In this document: piece after piece, positions 1 through 8,958 of the stretch | How the letters are laid out: the number at the start of each line of letters is the position of its first letter | How positions within the stretch are numbered: the stretch's first letter is position 1 | Made by a program: the position numbers and the translations under genes | The notes under the pieces: model-generated | Databases searched by the model: none | Seen by the model: the letters and a program-made list of their open reading frames with translations, nothing else | What the model was told of the DNA's origin: nothing | Origin: Rhynchopus euleeides | Taxonomy: Eukaryota; Euglenozoa; Diplonemea; Diplonemida; Diplonemidae | Direction: 5' to 3' | Assembly (NCBI GenBank): GCA_963210315.1 | Contig: OY723322.1 | Location: forward strand, 1,302,001-1,366,000 | Length of the DNA: 64,000 bases

Positions 1-2
1 GG

Positions 3-3000
3 GGAGGAGGAGGAGGAGGGCCGCCGTCACCAGCACCCTCCGTCACGGTGACAGTGAAGCGCGCCAAGCTGACCGGCGGAGGCGGGGGGAAGCCGGGGTC
101 CTATCTGCCCGACCCGTATGTGCTGGTGGAGGTTGCGGGGGCCAAGCCGATGAAGACGCGTCTGAAGAAGGGCACTGCGGCTCCTGCGTGGAATGAGTGT
201 TTTGAGGCGAAGGCGGAGTGGCCCCTGAGGCTGAAGATGCGTGTGTGCGACGGGAACCTCCTGGCGGAGAAGGAGGTGTTGGGGAGCGCGTCGCACGCCA
301 TCGAGCTCCCGCTGGAGGTGGGGGTGTGTGCCAACTTCGAGCTGCCCCTGCGGCAGGCGTCTGAGGGCAACAAGGAGACAGGCGTGCTGCAGGTGTCTGT
401 GGCGGGGTCAGAGGCGCTGCCGCCGCTGCGGCAGCGGTCTGCCTCGGTGCGGCATGCGCCGGGGCCTGCGAAGCAGGGGCACTACCCGCTGGGCACGTCC
501 CCTGCAGAGGGCTGGCCGCACCCGCCCCCGCCCCTGCTGTGGGACCGTGTGGAGGTGTACTACCTGACGCACTGCCCCGAGAAGCTGCCTGAGGTGGGGG
601 GGCTGGTGCGCGAGTCGCTGCGCAGCACAGGTGACGATCCTCTCGTGAAGCTTGCGGAGGCGTACGGCAGGGAGCCGCGTTTTCCCCGGTGGTATGTCCC
701 CCGTGGGCAGCGCTGTGGCTGTGCGTGTGTGGTGGCGGCCGTGGTGGCGGTGGCGTGTGGTGCGGAGGGTGTGGCGCAGCGCCGTGCGGTGTTCCAGCAG
801 ACGGTGGGGCGGCTGGTGGAGCGTGAGGTGGAGGTGCGCAGGGGTGTGCAGGAGGACTGCATGCGTGCTGTGTTTGCCTTGCAGGTGCAGTGCATCGATG
901 CGCGCGAGGAGGTGCTGAAGAAGAGGCAGCGTGAACGGGCCGATGCACTCAAGTTGCTTCACCAGCATCATGTCACAATGCAGCAGCAACAACAACAACA
1001 GCAGCAGCAGCAGGCACAGGCGAGCAAGTCACCACCTGCGGTGCCTGCACGAGATGCATCCCAGCCACCTCCCACAAAGGGGCAGGCCTTCGTCGGGGGC
1101 ATCTCGTTGGCGGCAACATCGTCGTCCACCGCGTCATCGTCATCGTCGTCCACCATACGCCTGGCAGAGAAGCAGGATGCAGAGCGTGCAGCGGAACGGC
1201 AGCCAACGAGCGCGACCATCCTGCCCTCGCCGTCCTTCGCATCGTGCGAGCCTGCTTCGGTGGACAGCAGCCACAAGCAGCTTGCGCTTCCGGCAATGTC
1301 ACCGGGCAAGGCCACCGACTTCGACCGCGCTGCACGAGCCGCGTCGCCCTCAAAGGCGGCACCCAGCCAGAAGAAGTCCCCCCGCCCCAGGGCAGAGGCA
1401 CTGATCCTCGCTGTGCAGGCACGACTTGTGGGGCCCGTGTCCTTCCTCCGCAGGCGTGGGGCATCCCCGGAGCGCGGCCTGCCGGTCTATGTCGTGGGGC
1501 GGCGCGAGAGCCTGAACGTGCTGACGCACGACCACAAGCACACCCTGTTCGAGGGGATCTACGTCGTGCTGGAGAAGGGCGGCAAGGTGCTCCTTGGGTC
1601 AGGCACCTCGACACAAGTGACACTCGTGATGTCGAAGCAGTCCCGCAAGGAGCTCCAGATGGCGGCGGTGGGGCGGGGTGGGGAGTACACTGTCATACCC
1701 GACCTCAAGAACTCCAAGCCACGCCCGGAGCCGATGCCGATGGAGGTGTCTGGCTGCGAGGTGTACGACCTTGTCATCGAGTCTGTCCACGGCGGGGAAC
1801 CAGAAACCGCAAAGCGCTCCGTCGCCAAGTCCCTGAACTGCGACGCTGCCGACGTGGTGGTCCTCAAGCAGGTCAAGGTGGGTCCCGACACATGGGCGGC
1901 ACGCGTGGCTGTGCAGCGCCCCCAGGCACGGGCACCCGACTCGCCCCCCTCCGCCAGCTCTTCCTTCTCCTACACCACCACCGCGACGATGACCTCAGCA
2001 CCTCCCATGACGGCACGCCGCGCACTGCCGACCCACATGACACCACGCGAGCTGGAGAAGGACTCACCGCGCAGCACCAGCAACGGGCATGCCGCCACCG
2101 AGTCGCCCCGCGTGCACCGCACGGCAAGCGTGGTGGACCGCCTGATGCGCGAGGCTGAGCGCAGCTTCGAGCGCCAGATGAGCAGCGTGCGGCGGGACCG
2201 CGCCATGCGCCTCGTGGGCAGAGAAGGCAGGGAGGACGACGACATGGTCAGCATCAGCAGGTCCAGCAGCCAGAGACCCGACGCAATCCCTGTCGACCGC
2301 CGCGCCTCGGGGCAGGGGAGCCGTCTGGCGCACCGGACTGACGGAGAGCCCCGCCACAAGCCAGGCCGCCGCTGCGTGCAACTGCAGCAGGGGGAGAGCA
2401 AAGACGACATCCCGCTGGATGCCACCACAAGCCACGACAGCCCCCCCCGCGACCCGCAGAGCGAGGGCGCACCTGCCTCCCCTGCGGACCTTCGGGCCAC
2501 CCCGCTGCCGCCCCGCGGCCCCAGCCAGTCGCCGGAGCTGGCGGCGCCACCCCCGACGCCGTCGCAGCCGCGGCGCGACCCGGAACCCGTCTCTGCGCTC
2601 AACACGCCGCAGGTCGCACCGGAGCCGCGCCCCCGCCCGCCCAAACCTATGTCGCGGAGGCAGTCGCCGGAACCCGCTGCCGCACAATCGCCACCGGGTG
2701 CGGCGCCAGAGGAGGCGGTGCCACGGCTCGGGGGCCCCGAGGGCGTGCGGCGCAGCCGGCATCTGTACACCGTCATCAAGCGTGTGGCGGACACCACCAC
2801 CTCCGTCGCACTGCACCACGCCCTGACCCTCCTGGCGGTGCCACTGTCGCTTGCCGGCGGTGCCTCTGTCCTGGATGCCGTCCTGGTGCTGTCCGGTGAG
2901 GCTGCCTCCCCCCTGAAGGTGCAGGCTGCGTTCCTCAGCCTCATGGATCGTCGTCCCGGCGCCACAGGCATGGCCATGGTACACGGGGGGTCCCGCGGTG

Positions 3001-3077
3001 TCTGCGAGGTGCCTGTGAACGAGCTTATCACAGCGCTGCGGAGGATTGCCGCAGAGTATCACAAGGTTGAGGATTGA
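3..3077 (+). CDS. C2-domain, coiled-coil and poly-Gln protein (5' end outside window)
   Basis: One uninterrupted frame is open from the left edge (first in-frame codon at base 3) to TGA at 3075-3077. The first start-like codon (GTG at 48) lies inside the first strand of the C2 fold, and no ATG precedes it, so the gene begins upstream of the window. Bases ~36-400 encode a C2-like beta-sandwich (motifs SYLPDPYVLVEV, KTRLKKGTAAPAWNE); such domains bind membranes or proteins, often with Ca2+. Bases ~775-980 encode a charged, heptad-like coiled coil that runs into 11 glutamines (981-1013). A Ser tract (~1117-1155) and a long disordered Pro/Ser/Arg-rich region follow. Two compact blocks, ~1410-1920 and ~2745-3077, look folded but match nothing I recognise. 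A membrane-associated scaffold role is inference. C2 call good; overall function unknown. Confidence 0.8.
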   Translation, partial: GGGGGGPPSPAPSVTVTVKRAKLTGGGGGKPGSYLPDPYVLVEVAGAKPMKTRLKKGTAAPAWNECFEAKAEWPLRLKMRVCDGNLLAEKEVLGSASHAIELPLEVGVCANFELPLRQASEGNKETGVLQVSVAGSEALPPLRQRSASVRHAPGPAKQGHYPLGTSPAEGWPHPPPPLLWDRVEVYYLTHCPEKLPEVGGLVRESLRSTGDDPLVKLAEAYGREPRFPRWYVPRGQRCGCACVVAAVVAVACGAEGVAQRRAVFQQTVGRLVEREVEVRRGVQEDCMRAVFALQVQCIDAREEVLKKRQRERADALKLLHQHHVTMQQQQQQQQQQQAQASKSPPAVPARDASQPPPTKGQAFVGGISLAATSSSTASSSSSSTIRLAEKQDAERAAERQPTSATILPSPSFASCEPASVDSSHKQLALPAMSPGKATDFDRAARAASPSKAAPSQKKSPRPRAEALILAVQARLVGPVSFLRRRGASPERGLPVYVVGRRESLNVLTHDHKHTLFEGIYVVLEKGGKVLLGSGTSTQVTLVMSKQSRKELQMAAVGRGGEYTVIPDLKNSKPRPEPMPMEVSGCEVYDLVIESVHGGEPETAKRSVAKSLNCDAADVVVLKQVKVGPDTWAARVAVQRPQARAPDSPPSASSSFSYTTTATMTSAPPMTARRALPTHMTPRELEKDSPRSTSNGHAATESPRVHRTASVVDRLMREAERSFERQMSSVRRDRAMRLVGREGREDDDMVSISRSSSQRPDAIPVDRRASGQGSRLAHRTDGEPRHKPGRRCVQLQQGESKDDIPLDATTSHDSPPRDPQSEGAPASPADLRATPLPPRGPSQSPELAAPPPTPSQPRRDPEPVSALNTPQVAPEPRPRPPKPMSRRQSPEPAAAQSPPGAAPEEAVPRLGGPEGVRRSRHLYTVIKRVADTTTSVALHHALTLLAVPLSLAGGASVLDAVLVLSGEAASPLKVQAAFLSLMDRRPGATGMAMVHGGSRGVCEVPVNELITALRRIAAEYHKVED

Positions 3078-3141
3078 AGGGCGAGAGGCTGTGGGGCAGC
3101 AGCCAAATAGCAGTGCGCAGTAGAGGGGGGGGGGGAAGGTG

Positions 3142-3147
3142 AATAAA
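3142..3147 (+). promoter_or_regulatory. Polyadenylation signal AATAAA
   Basis: A canonical AATAAA lies 65 bases after the stop codon of the C2-domain gene, just after a G-run and before a GT-rich stretch, as expected for a 3' end signal. Inferred from sequence only. Confidence 0.5.
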
Positions 3148-4167
3148 AGTGTGCGTTCGAATTGATGCTGTGTGTGTGGAGGGGGGGGCATCGATTCACA
3201 CCCCAATTGTGTGGTGGTGTAGCCTGTGTCTCAGCTGCGGCAGGGGGGGATGGAATCGCCTTGGGGGGTGTGGGGGGGAAGGGGGGGGAGACAACACCCA
3301 CCGCTCGTCGAGTCGCCCTCTCACTGGAGATGTTGTGAGTATGGCCAAAATCATTCAAAATCATTCCCTGTTCGTGTTCAGTTGATGCACCGACCCTGCC
3401 CTGTAGATGCAGCGGTTCGTTGAGATTATTTAGTTGCCCGTCAAATCGGGGGGGGGGGGGCAACGCGTTTGTCAAAAAGAAGAAACCCTCACGGCATCAG
3501 AGATCCCCTGCTTGCCGTGTGCGTCATTAGGTTTTCGTTCTGCGTGCTTCCTCCCCCACCCCTCACCCACCCCCAAACACGCACACCCACCCCGTGTCTT
3601 CCATACAAAATATGTTGTACCTGCGATGTGAATCTTTTTCGCGCTTATTACCCCTCCATAGAACCGGAGCAGTGTCCCCCACCCCACCCCCCCCACCCCC
3701 CTCTTTCACCCTCCCACCAACTGGACGCAAGAACGACCCAACGAAAAAGTGGAGGGGGGGGGGGGGGACAACAAAGTAAAGTTCAACAGCGCATGGCACC
3801 CCCCCCAACCCCTCCCTCTCTTCCCCCCTCCCCTCCCCCTCCAACGTCCAACCCACCGACCTCTGCCTCCGTCACCACCACCACCACCTCCTCCCGCCTC
3901 AACTGCTGGGCACTCCTCCCCCCCGCTGCTTCTCCATCACCTCCACCACCTCCTTCTCCACCTCCTCACCATCACCGCCACCGCCATATCTCCCACCTCC
4001 CATCCCCACCTCCAGGGGGGAAGAGGGCCTTGCAGCATTTCCCTCCCCCTGGTCTTGCGCTTCTTCTTCTTCGTCTTCTTCGGGGTTTCCTCCTCCTCCT
4101 CCGCAGCCCTCTGCGCTGGGCACTCCTCCCCCCCGCTGCTTCCAGCCCCCTCCCCCACCCTACGCGA
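3148..4167 (+). other. Intergenic, low-complexity C/CT-rich; possible 5' leader of the ankyrin gene
   Basis: No gene is called. A frame is open from 3469 into the downstream ankyrin gene, but its translation is Pro/Ser/His low complexity with poor codon bias. A 26-base phrase containing 'GGGCACTCCTCCCCCCCGCT' occurs twice (~3905 and ~4117). A pyrimidine tract ending in CAG near 4103-4108 could be a 3' splice site for a leader intron; this is speculative. Confidence 0.45.
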
Positions 4168-5409
4168 ATGGCATGTGAAGAATGCGCCTCCTCTGATCTG
4201 CCGGACCCAGCCGCAGATCAGGACAGAGGAGGCCATGCCGCAACCCCCCTCCACCGCGCAGCAGGCCTCGGCCACCTCGACTGCATCACCTCCCTCCTGG
4301 GCAGCGGGGCCCCGCAGCGCCCCGACGGGCTGGGGCGCACACCCCTCGACATCGCCACGCTGGAGGGGCACCACGCCTGCGCCACGCTGCTCCGGGCATT
4401 CTCTGCGGCAGCCGCCACACCTCCGCCACACCCCCCTGCGGAAGCCGGAGGGGGAAGCTCGCTGTCACTCTTGCCGACACCACAGCCACCCCCTGCGGAA
4501 GCCGGAGAGAGATTCCCGCCGACACCCCCTCCTGCAGGGGTGGAGGGGGATGAAAGGGGCGAGGCACAGCTCACCGCGGCTGCACCCCACGCATTCGCGG
4601 GTGGGGCGGTGTCGCCTGCACTGCCGCTACCCGAAGGGGCAGCGGTTTCGCCCCCCAGCGGCAGCAGCAGCAGCAGCCGCCCCGCGGCGGGGTTTGCAGC
4701 CGCAAGGGGGGCTGGGGGATCGCCAGCGGACAGCCAGGCCGCACCGCCTTCGCCGCCCCCAAACTCACCTCTGTCGCCTCTGGGTGCCAGCCGCAGGGCT
4801 GCTGCTGCTGCTGCGCAGCAGCAGCAGCAGCTCGCCCCTCCTCCACCGACTCCTCCGCAGCGAGGGAGCAGTGTCACCCCAGAGGAGGCAGCTGCTGCTG
4901 CGAGGGTGAAGGGGTATGCAGCGCGGCAGGGGCGTGCTGTGGAGATGCTGCTGCAGGAGTCCCCCGCATCCCGGCGGAGGCGGGAGCTGCGCGGGAGCGG
5001 CATGCCCGCCCTGGAGGGGGAGGCGCTGCTGGTGGTGTGTGCGTCGGAGGAGGCGACCCGGCGGGCCGTGGAGGCGGCTGAGGTGGAGTCGCGGGCCAGG
5101 GTGACCAACGCGGCAGCGCTGCCGCTCTATGTGTCCCCGCCGCGCCGTGGGGGCGGAGGAGGGGTGGTGGGTGGCGGTGGTGCTGCGCGCATCCCGGAGC
5201 TCGGGAAGATTGGCTGCTTCCCGCGGAGGGGGGAGCTGGGAGGTGGCGGCGTGTGGTGGGGTGCGCAAGGTGTTGGGGTGGTGCCGCGAGGGACGACCGA
5301 TGCGAGTTTTCCGCCAGATCCGAGAGGGTCTGCGGTGTCGCGGTCGCAGCATGTGCTGCCGCAGGCGCGGCCGTATGTAGATGTGTGGCTGAACAGGCAG
5401 AGGGGTTGA
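4168..5409 (+). CDS. Ankyrin-repeat protein
   Basis: ATG at 4168 (MACEECASSDLP) to TGA at 5407-5409, 413 residues. I chose this start because upstream in-frame sequence is low complexity. Residues ~21-78 contain about two ankyrin repeats with the signatures TPLHRAAGLGHLDCITSLL and TPLDIATLEGHHACATLL, a protein-protein interaction fold. The rest is Pro/Ala/Gly-rich and probably disordered. Residues ~245-320 (RVKGYAARQGRAVEMLLQES... to ...EVESRARVTNAAALP) are more compact with helical charged segments that I do not recognise. Poly-Ala and poly-Gln stretches occur near 4799-4830. It follows the C2-domain gene on the same strand, with about 1.1 kb between. Function beyond partner binding is unknown. 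Confidence 0.7.
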   Translation: MACEECASSDLPDPAADQDRGGHAATPLHRAAGLGHLDCITSLLGSGAPQRPDGLGRTPLDIATLEGHHACATLLRAFSAAAATPPPHPPAEAGGGSSLSLLPTPQPPPAEAGERFPPTPPPAGVEGDERGEAQLTAAAPHAFAGGAVSPALPLPEGAAVSPPSGSSSSSRPAAGFAAARGAGGSPADSQAAPPSPPPNSPLSPLGASRRAAAAAAQQQQQLAPPPPTPPQRGSSVTPEEAAAAARVKGYAARQGRAVEMLLQESPASRRRRELRGSGMPALEGEALLVVCASEEATRRAVEAAEVESRARVTNAAALPLYVSPPRRGGGGGVVGGGGAARIPELGKIGCFPRRGELGGGGVWWGAQGVGVVPRGTTDASFPPDPRGSAVSRSQHVLPQARPYVDVWLNRQRG

Positions 5410-6445
5410 TTGAGGGGATTTTTTCAATCCGGATGACGAGGGTTGATGGTGCCAACGCCGTTACGCAGCAACCGATAGAGAAAGCTGTCTTTTGTTTGGG
5501 GTGGCTGTGGTGCTGCCGATTTGCGGAGGGTGTGTGGAGACCTACACTGGTGCTGAGAGAGAGAGAGCGGGGGGGGGAGTTGGCTTTCTGCGTTGCTGGC
5601 TGTGTGGCGCTTGTTTTCCTCTGCTCACAGGGACTGTGCGAAGTACAGCAGGGGTGGGGGGTGGGGTGGTGTGCGGGGGAGCGCGCCTTCTGGCGACAAA
5701 CATCGAGGCCACTGCCATTGGAGGCCCTGGCGCTGTGTGATTTCGGACCTAACCCCCACATGGTGTTGTTGTAAAGGAAATCTTCCACAGACAACACGAC
5801 GGGTTGACTGTTTGTATCTCTTTTCTTCTGTTGTGCTCCGCCACTTGTGGCGGAGCCGTGACACTGTATCCGCAGTAGCATGATGACGAGTCCGCTGGGG
5901 CAGTGGCACGGCCTCTTGGGGGTCGTACTGTGTCCTGGTGGGCTACCCAGTACCTTTGTTGGTGTGGACGGAGGCGGCCACTGTCTCGTCATAGAGAACG
6001 AGCGGAAAGTGCCCCAGCCCAGCCCTCGCCATGCAAGATGTGTTGGTTGGTGTTGCTGAAGCTGCTTCACAGCTGTTGCTCGCAGCTGCCCTGCAGACGA
6101 CCACACATCACACCGCACTCCACATTCAGTAAACTTGTTTAAGCACCTTCGGTGCGACTAGGGAGTCAAGGGAGGACTAGAGAAGACGACTTCCCTGTGC
6201 GTATTTGTTTTTCTACCACTTGCAACAACAGTTTTCTTGCAAGGTTGGAAGGGGGGCGAACGGAACAAACACCACCCTTCATCAGGCCAACGAGTGGTGT
6301 TTTGCTCCCTGCCTTCGCCCCTCCGTACGTCAGCTTTTGCACTGAACGGTGCCTAATGCAACGGAAAAGCGGTGGCTGAGTTACCCCCATCTCCCACGAG
6401 ACGCGTTTTTGATATTGATGTTTTGTGTCTTATGTCCGACCGAAG
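5410..6445 (+). other. Intergenic; contains a candidate ~325-bp insertion upstream of Cys-rich copy 1
   Basis: No convincing gene. Bases 6101-6123 are identical to 12536-12558, which lie directly before the Cys-rich copy 2 cassette. In copy 1 this 23-mer is instead about 325 bases away from the cassette, so ~6122-6445 looks like an insertion (ACTCC occurs on both sides). The rest is GT-rich unique sequence. Confidence 0.4.
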
Positions 6446-6501
6446 ACTCCCTCACCCCTGCAGGATACGCCACCACACCACACCACACCACTCACTCTAC
6501 A

Positions 6502-6846
6502 ATGTTCGCACGTGTGCTTCTGCTGGCCTGCCTGCTGGTGTGCGTGCAGGCTGCCACGGACGTGTGCTGCCTCGCCCTGCCGGTGTGCCCGGAAGGGACG
6601 ACGGAGGACGCGACGTGCACGTGGCTCGATCTCTGGAGGGGCAAGTGCGAGCCGTCCTCGCTGTGCTGCCGCACCATCCGCTGTCGCAAGAACGCTGACA
6701 TCTGCTGCCAGGCGGTGCCGACGTGCCCTGCCGGGTTCGAGATGACGGACCCGTCCGTGTGCTCGGAGCAGATGTGGGCCCTCAACATCTGCAAGAAGGT
6801 GACGCAGTGCTGCACCACCATCACCTGCCGCACCTGGGTGCAGTGA
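6502..6846 (+). CDS. Secreted double eight-cysteine-domain protein, copy 1
   Basis: ATG at 6502 to TGA at 6844-6846, 114 residues. Residues 1-17 (MFARVLLLACLLVCVQA) are a typical signal peptide. The ~97-residue mature part has 16 cysteines in two tandem modules of the same spacing: CC-x5-C-x9-C-x9-C-x5-CC-x4-C, then CC-x5-C-x11-C-x9-C-x5-CC-x4-C. Each module begins D-[VI]-CC and keeps a Pro two residues before the third Cys. The modules have clearly arisen by internal duplication. The pattern resembles no family I can name: hydrophobins are C-CC-C-C-CC-C and granulins have four CC pairs. An extracellular or vesicle-lumen, disulfide-bonded role is inferred. A longer in-frame opening upstream is rejected because the ATG has the CA-ATG context seen in other genes here. 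Confidence 0.85.
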   Translation: MFARVLLLACLLVCVQAATDVCCLALPVCPEGTTEDATCTWLDLWRGKCEPSSLCCRTIRCRKNADICCQAVPTCPAGFEMTDPSVCSEQMWALNICKKVTQCCTTITCRTWVQ

Positions 6847-7670
6847 GCAGGCTGATCGGCCCTGGAAGTGTGCTGTTGGCTGGCCTTGTGTCTCAACAGC
6901 ATGTTTCGGGAGTTGCCGAGAACACATACGGCTGCCAATGTTTCTGATTTTTTACGCGTGTGCTCTGATCCCGTCGCACAGTCTGTGCTGTGTGTCGGAG
7001 AAGAAATTTCGACCAACGTTTCTCCGATTCTGTGATTCGCGTTGCATGTCGATGTCTTCACCCTTTTGTTGATCTATTTCCTTGACTTGTGTGTGTGTTG
7101 CGTTGTGCCGTCCAGGGCAACTGGGCGACGTCAGGACCCTCCTGCCTCGCACTGCTGGCCACAGCTGTCGGGACCGATATCCGGATCTGCCTCTCTTGGC
7201 TGTTGCTGGATGCATCGGTGATCCCTGTTTGGCGTGTGTGCCCCTGTAAGTGTGTGCGGGTGAGGATGGGTCTTCTTCTTCATACCTTTGTTGGCATCCC
7301 GTTCCGACTTCCGTGCCTTTTCTATGCTATGCTGTGCTACGATGTGCTGTGCTGTGCTGGTGCTGTCTGCAGCTGTGGTGCATGACCCCCGGCCTAGACG
7401 AGATGAGCCATGTGCGGCCTGCCTTGGTGCGTCTCCCCCTTCTGCAGGGGGAGCGTGCAGCAGGCTGCACTCGAGCCGCAATGTCGCCGTGTGGTCACCG
7501 CACCCGCCTCTTCGTCTGCACTCCAACCGCACCGCAGCACCTGTGTGTTCCTATTTGGCTGGTGCCGTCTGGCACAGAGCAGCTTGCTCGCAGCCTCCAC
7601 CTCGACACCCTACGACTGTGTCCCGTTCGAAGTCTTTGGCCACCCCTCCCTCCCCACCCACCATCCGCCC
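6847..7670 (+). promoter_or_regulatory. Shared downstream tail of cassette C; candidate leader/promoter of the next gene
   Basis: This unique-looking, non-coding-like tail is copied with the Cys-rich gene. It contains a GTAAGT donor-like site at 7246 and a pyrimidine-rich CTGTCTGCAG acceptor-like site ending at 7372, giving a possible 127-nt intron; the 5-bp deletion of copy 3 falls inside it. In copies 1 and 3 the tail directly precedes two unrelated genes (aspartic protease; sulfatase). It may therefore supply 3' UTR, promoter and 5' leader functions. This is inference. Confidence 0.35.
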
Positions 7671-7791
7671 TCACCCACCCCGTACCCTGCAGGATACCTT
7701 GATTGATGTTTTGCTGCATCTGGTGTCCCCAATGCCTTTCTGCACCACCAGCCTCCTCATCCAGGATACCACACAGCTTCAGCGCTTCACA

Positions 7792-8958
7792 ATGCGTGCG
7801 GCATTTGCCCTGCTCGCGTTTGCACATGCAGGCGCGGCGATCACGAAGATCCCGATGACGCGTCACGTGGGGATCGGGCGGCGTGACCCCTCGGTGCCGC
7901 TGCACAAGGCAGCGCACAGCGGGCACTTCCTGGCTGCTGAGTCGGCCATGCTGGCCCACAAGTACGGGGTGAAGAACGTGCCGATCGAGCCGGTGGAGAA
8001 CTTCATGGACGCGCAGTACTTCGGGCCCGTGGCGATCGGGACGCCGGCACAGATCTTCCAGGTGGTGCTGGACACGGGGTCGTCGAACCTGTGGGTGCCC
8101 GGTGTTCAGTGCACGGGGTGCACGCACAAGAAGTACGACAGCTCGCTGTCGTCCACGTTTGTGAAGAACGGGTCTGACTTCGCCGTGCAGTACGGGTCCG
8201 GTGCCGTGCAGGGGTTCGTGGACCAGGACGTTGTGACGCTCGGGACGCTGACGGCGAAGGACCAGCTGTTCGCGGAGACGACGAAGGAGCCGGGTCCGTC
8301 GTGGGTGGTGGGGCGCTTCGACGGGATCCTGGGGCTGGGGTGGCCTGCCATCTCTGTGAACGGGATCACCCCCGTGTTCCAGACGCTGATGGAGCAGAAG
8401 AGCGTGGAGCAGGGCTCCTTCAGCTTCTACCTGACGGGGGACCCGAGCGAGACGAGCGAGCTGGTGCTGGGGGGCACGGACCCGAACCACTACACCGGGG
8501 ACTTCCAGTACCACACCCTGACCCACGACACCTACTGGCAGATTGAGGGGGACTCCATCAAGATGGGCAACACGTCGATCCGCAACAGGAAGTTCGGGGC
8601 GATTGTGGACTCGGGCACGTCGCTCATCGCGATGGGGCTGCTGGAGGCTGTCGCCATCAACAAGCACCTGAACTGCACCGACATCGGGATCGAGTGCCCC
8701 TTCACGGAGTGCCCGGACATGTCGACGCTCCCGGACCTGACCTTCACGATCGGGGGGATCCCCTACACCCTGGCCCCGCAGGACTACATCCTGCAGATCA
8801 CGGAGGCGGGGCAGACGACGTGCGTCAGCGGGATCATGGGCTTCCCTGGCCTCCCGGCCGGGCTGGACGCCATCCTGGGTGACGTCTTCATCCGCAAGTA
8901 CTACACGAACTTCGACTTTGAGAACAACCGTGTCGGCTTTGCCGCCGCGAAGAAGTAA
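7792..8958 (+). CDS. Cathepsin D-like aspartic protease (pepsin family A1)
   Basis: ATG at 7792 to TAA at 8956-8958, 388 residues, normal for this family. A signal peptide (MRAAFALLAFAHAGAA) is followed by a propeptide (~17-70) with the basic and aliphatic residues typical of inhibitory pro-segments, then two lobes. The catalytic Asp residues are D94 in VVLDTGSSNLWVP and D273 in AIVDSGTSLIA; the flap Tyr (QYGSG) and the C-terminal ILGDVFIRKYYT motif are present. It should cleave proteins at acid pH in lysosomes or phagosomes, or be secreted. Single exon, high GC3. It follows the tail of Cys-rich cassette 1 by ~120 bases, with a CCAG-GATACC acceptor-like motif ~27 bases before the ATG. No second copy lies in the window, unlike both neighbours. 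Confidence 0.93.
   Translation: MRAAFALLAFAHAGAAITKIPMTRHVGIGRRDPSVPLHKAAHSGHFLAAESAMLAHKYGVKNVPIEPVENFMDAQYFGPVAIGTPAQIFQVVLDTGSSNLWVPGVQCTGCTHKKYDSSLSSTFVKNGSDFAVQYGSGAVQGFVDQDVVTLGTLTAKDQLFAETTKEPGPSWVVGRFDGILGLGWPAISVNGITPVFQTLMEQKSVEQGSFSFYLTGDPSETSELVLGGTDPNHYTGDFQYHTLTHDTYWQIEGDSIKMGNTSIRNRKFGAIVDSGTSLIAMGLLEAVAINKHLNCTDIGIECPFTECPDMSTLPDLTFTIGGIPYTLAPQDYILQITEAGQTTCVSGIMGFPGLPAGLDAILGDVFIRKYYTNFDFENNRVGFAAAKK

Larger units (their letters stand above)
6446..7670 (+). repeat. Duplicated cassette C, copy 1
   Basis: A ~1.2-kb block holds the small Cys-rich gene and ~820 bases of downstream sequence. It is present three times: here, at ~12551-13739 and at ~60236-61440. Copies 1 and 2 show no difference I can find over the shared part. 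Copy 3 has scattered substitutions and a 5-bp deletion near 61138. The left boundary in all copies lies just before a 'CTCACCCCTGCAG' acceptor-like motif. Copies 1 and 3 share sequence through 'TTTGGCCACCCCTCCCTCCC'; copy 2 diverges about 30 bases earlier. The block tail ends ~120 bases before the next gene's ATG in copies 1 and 3. Confidence 0.85.

Noticed and set aside
48-50. GTG as start of the C2-domain protein
   Set aside because: Nuclear eukaryotic genes start at ATG and the frame is open to the window edge, so the gene is 5' partial.
3469-4167. N-terminal extension of the ankyrin protein by ~230 codons
   Set aside because: Low-complexity Pro/Ser/His translation, poor codon bias and C/T-tract DNA; the ATG at 4168 is better supported.
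6349-6501. 51-codon N-terminal extension of Cys-rich copy 1
   Set aside because: Not shared by the other copies as a common sequence, and it would bury the signal peptide.
6502-6846. Cys-rich protein as a hydrophobin or granulin
   Set aside because: Cysteine spacing is CC-C-C-C-CC-C per module, which differs from the C-CC-C-C-CC-C of hydrophobins and the four-CC-pair granulin pattern.
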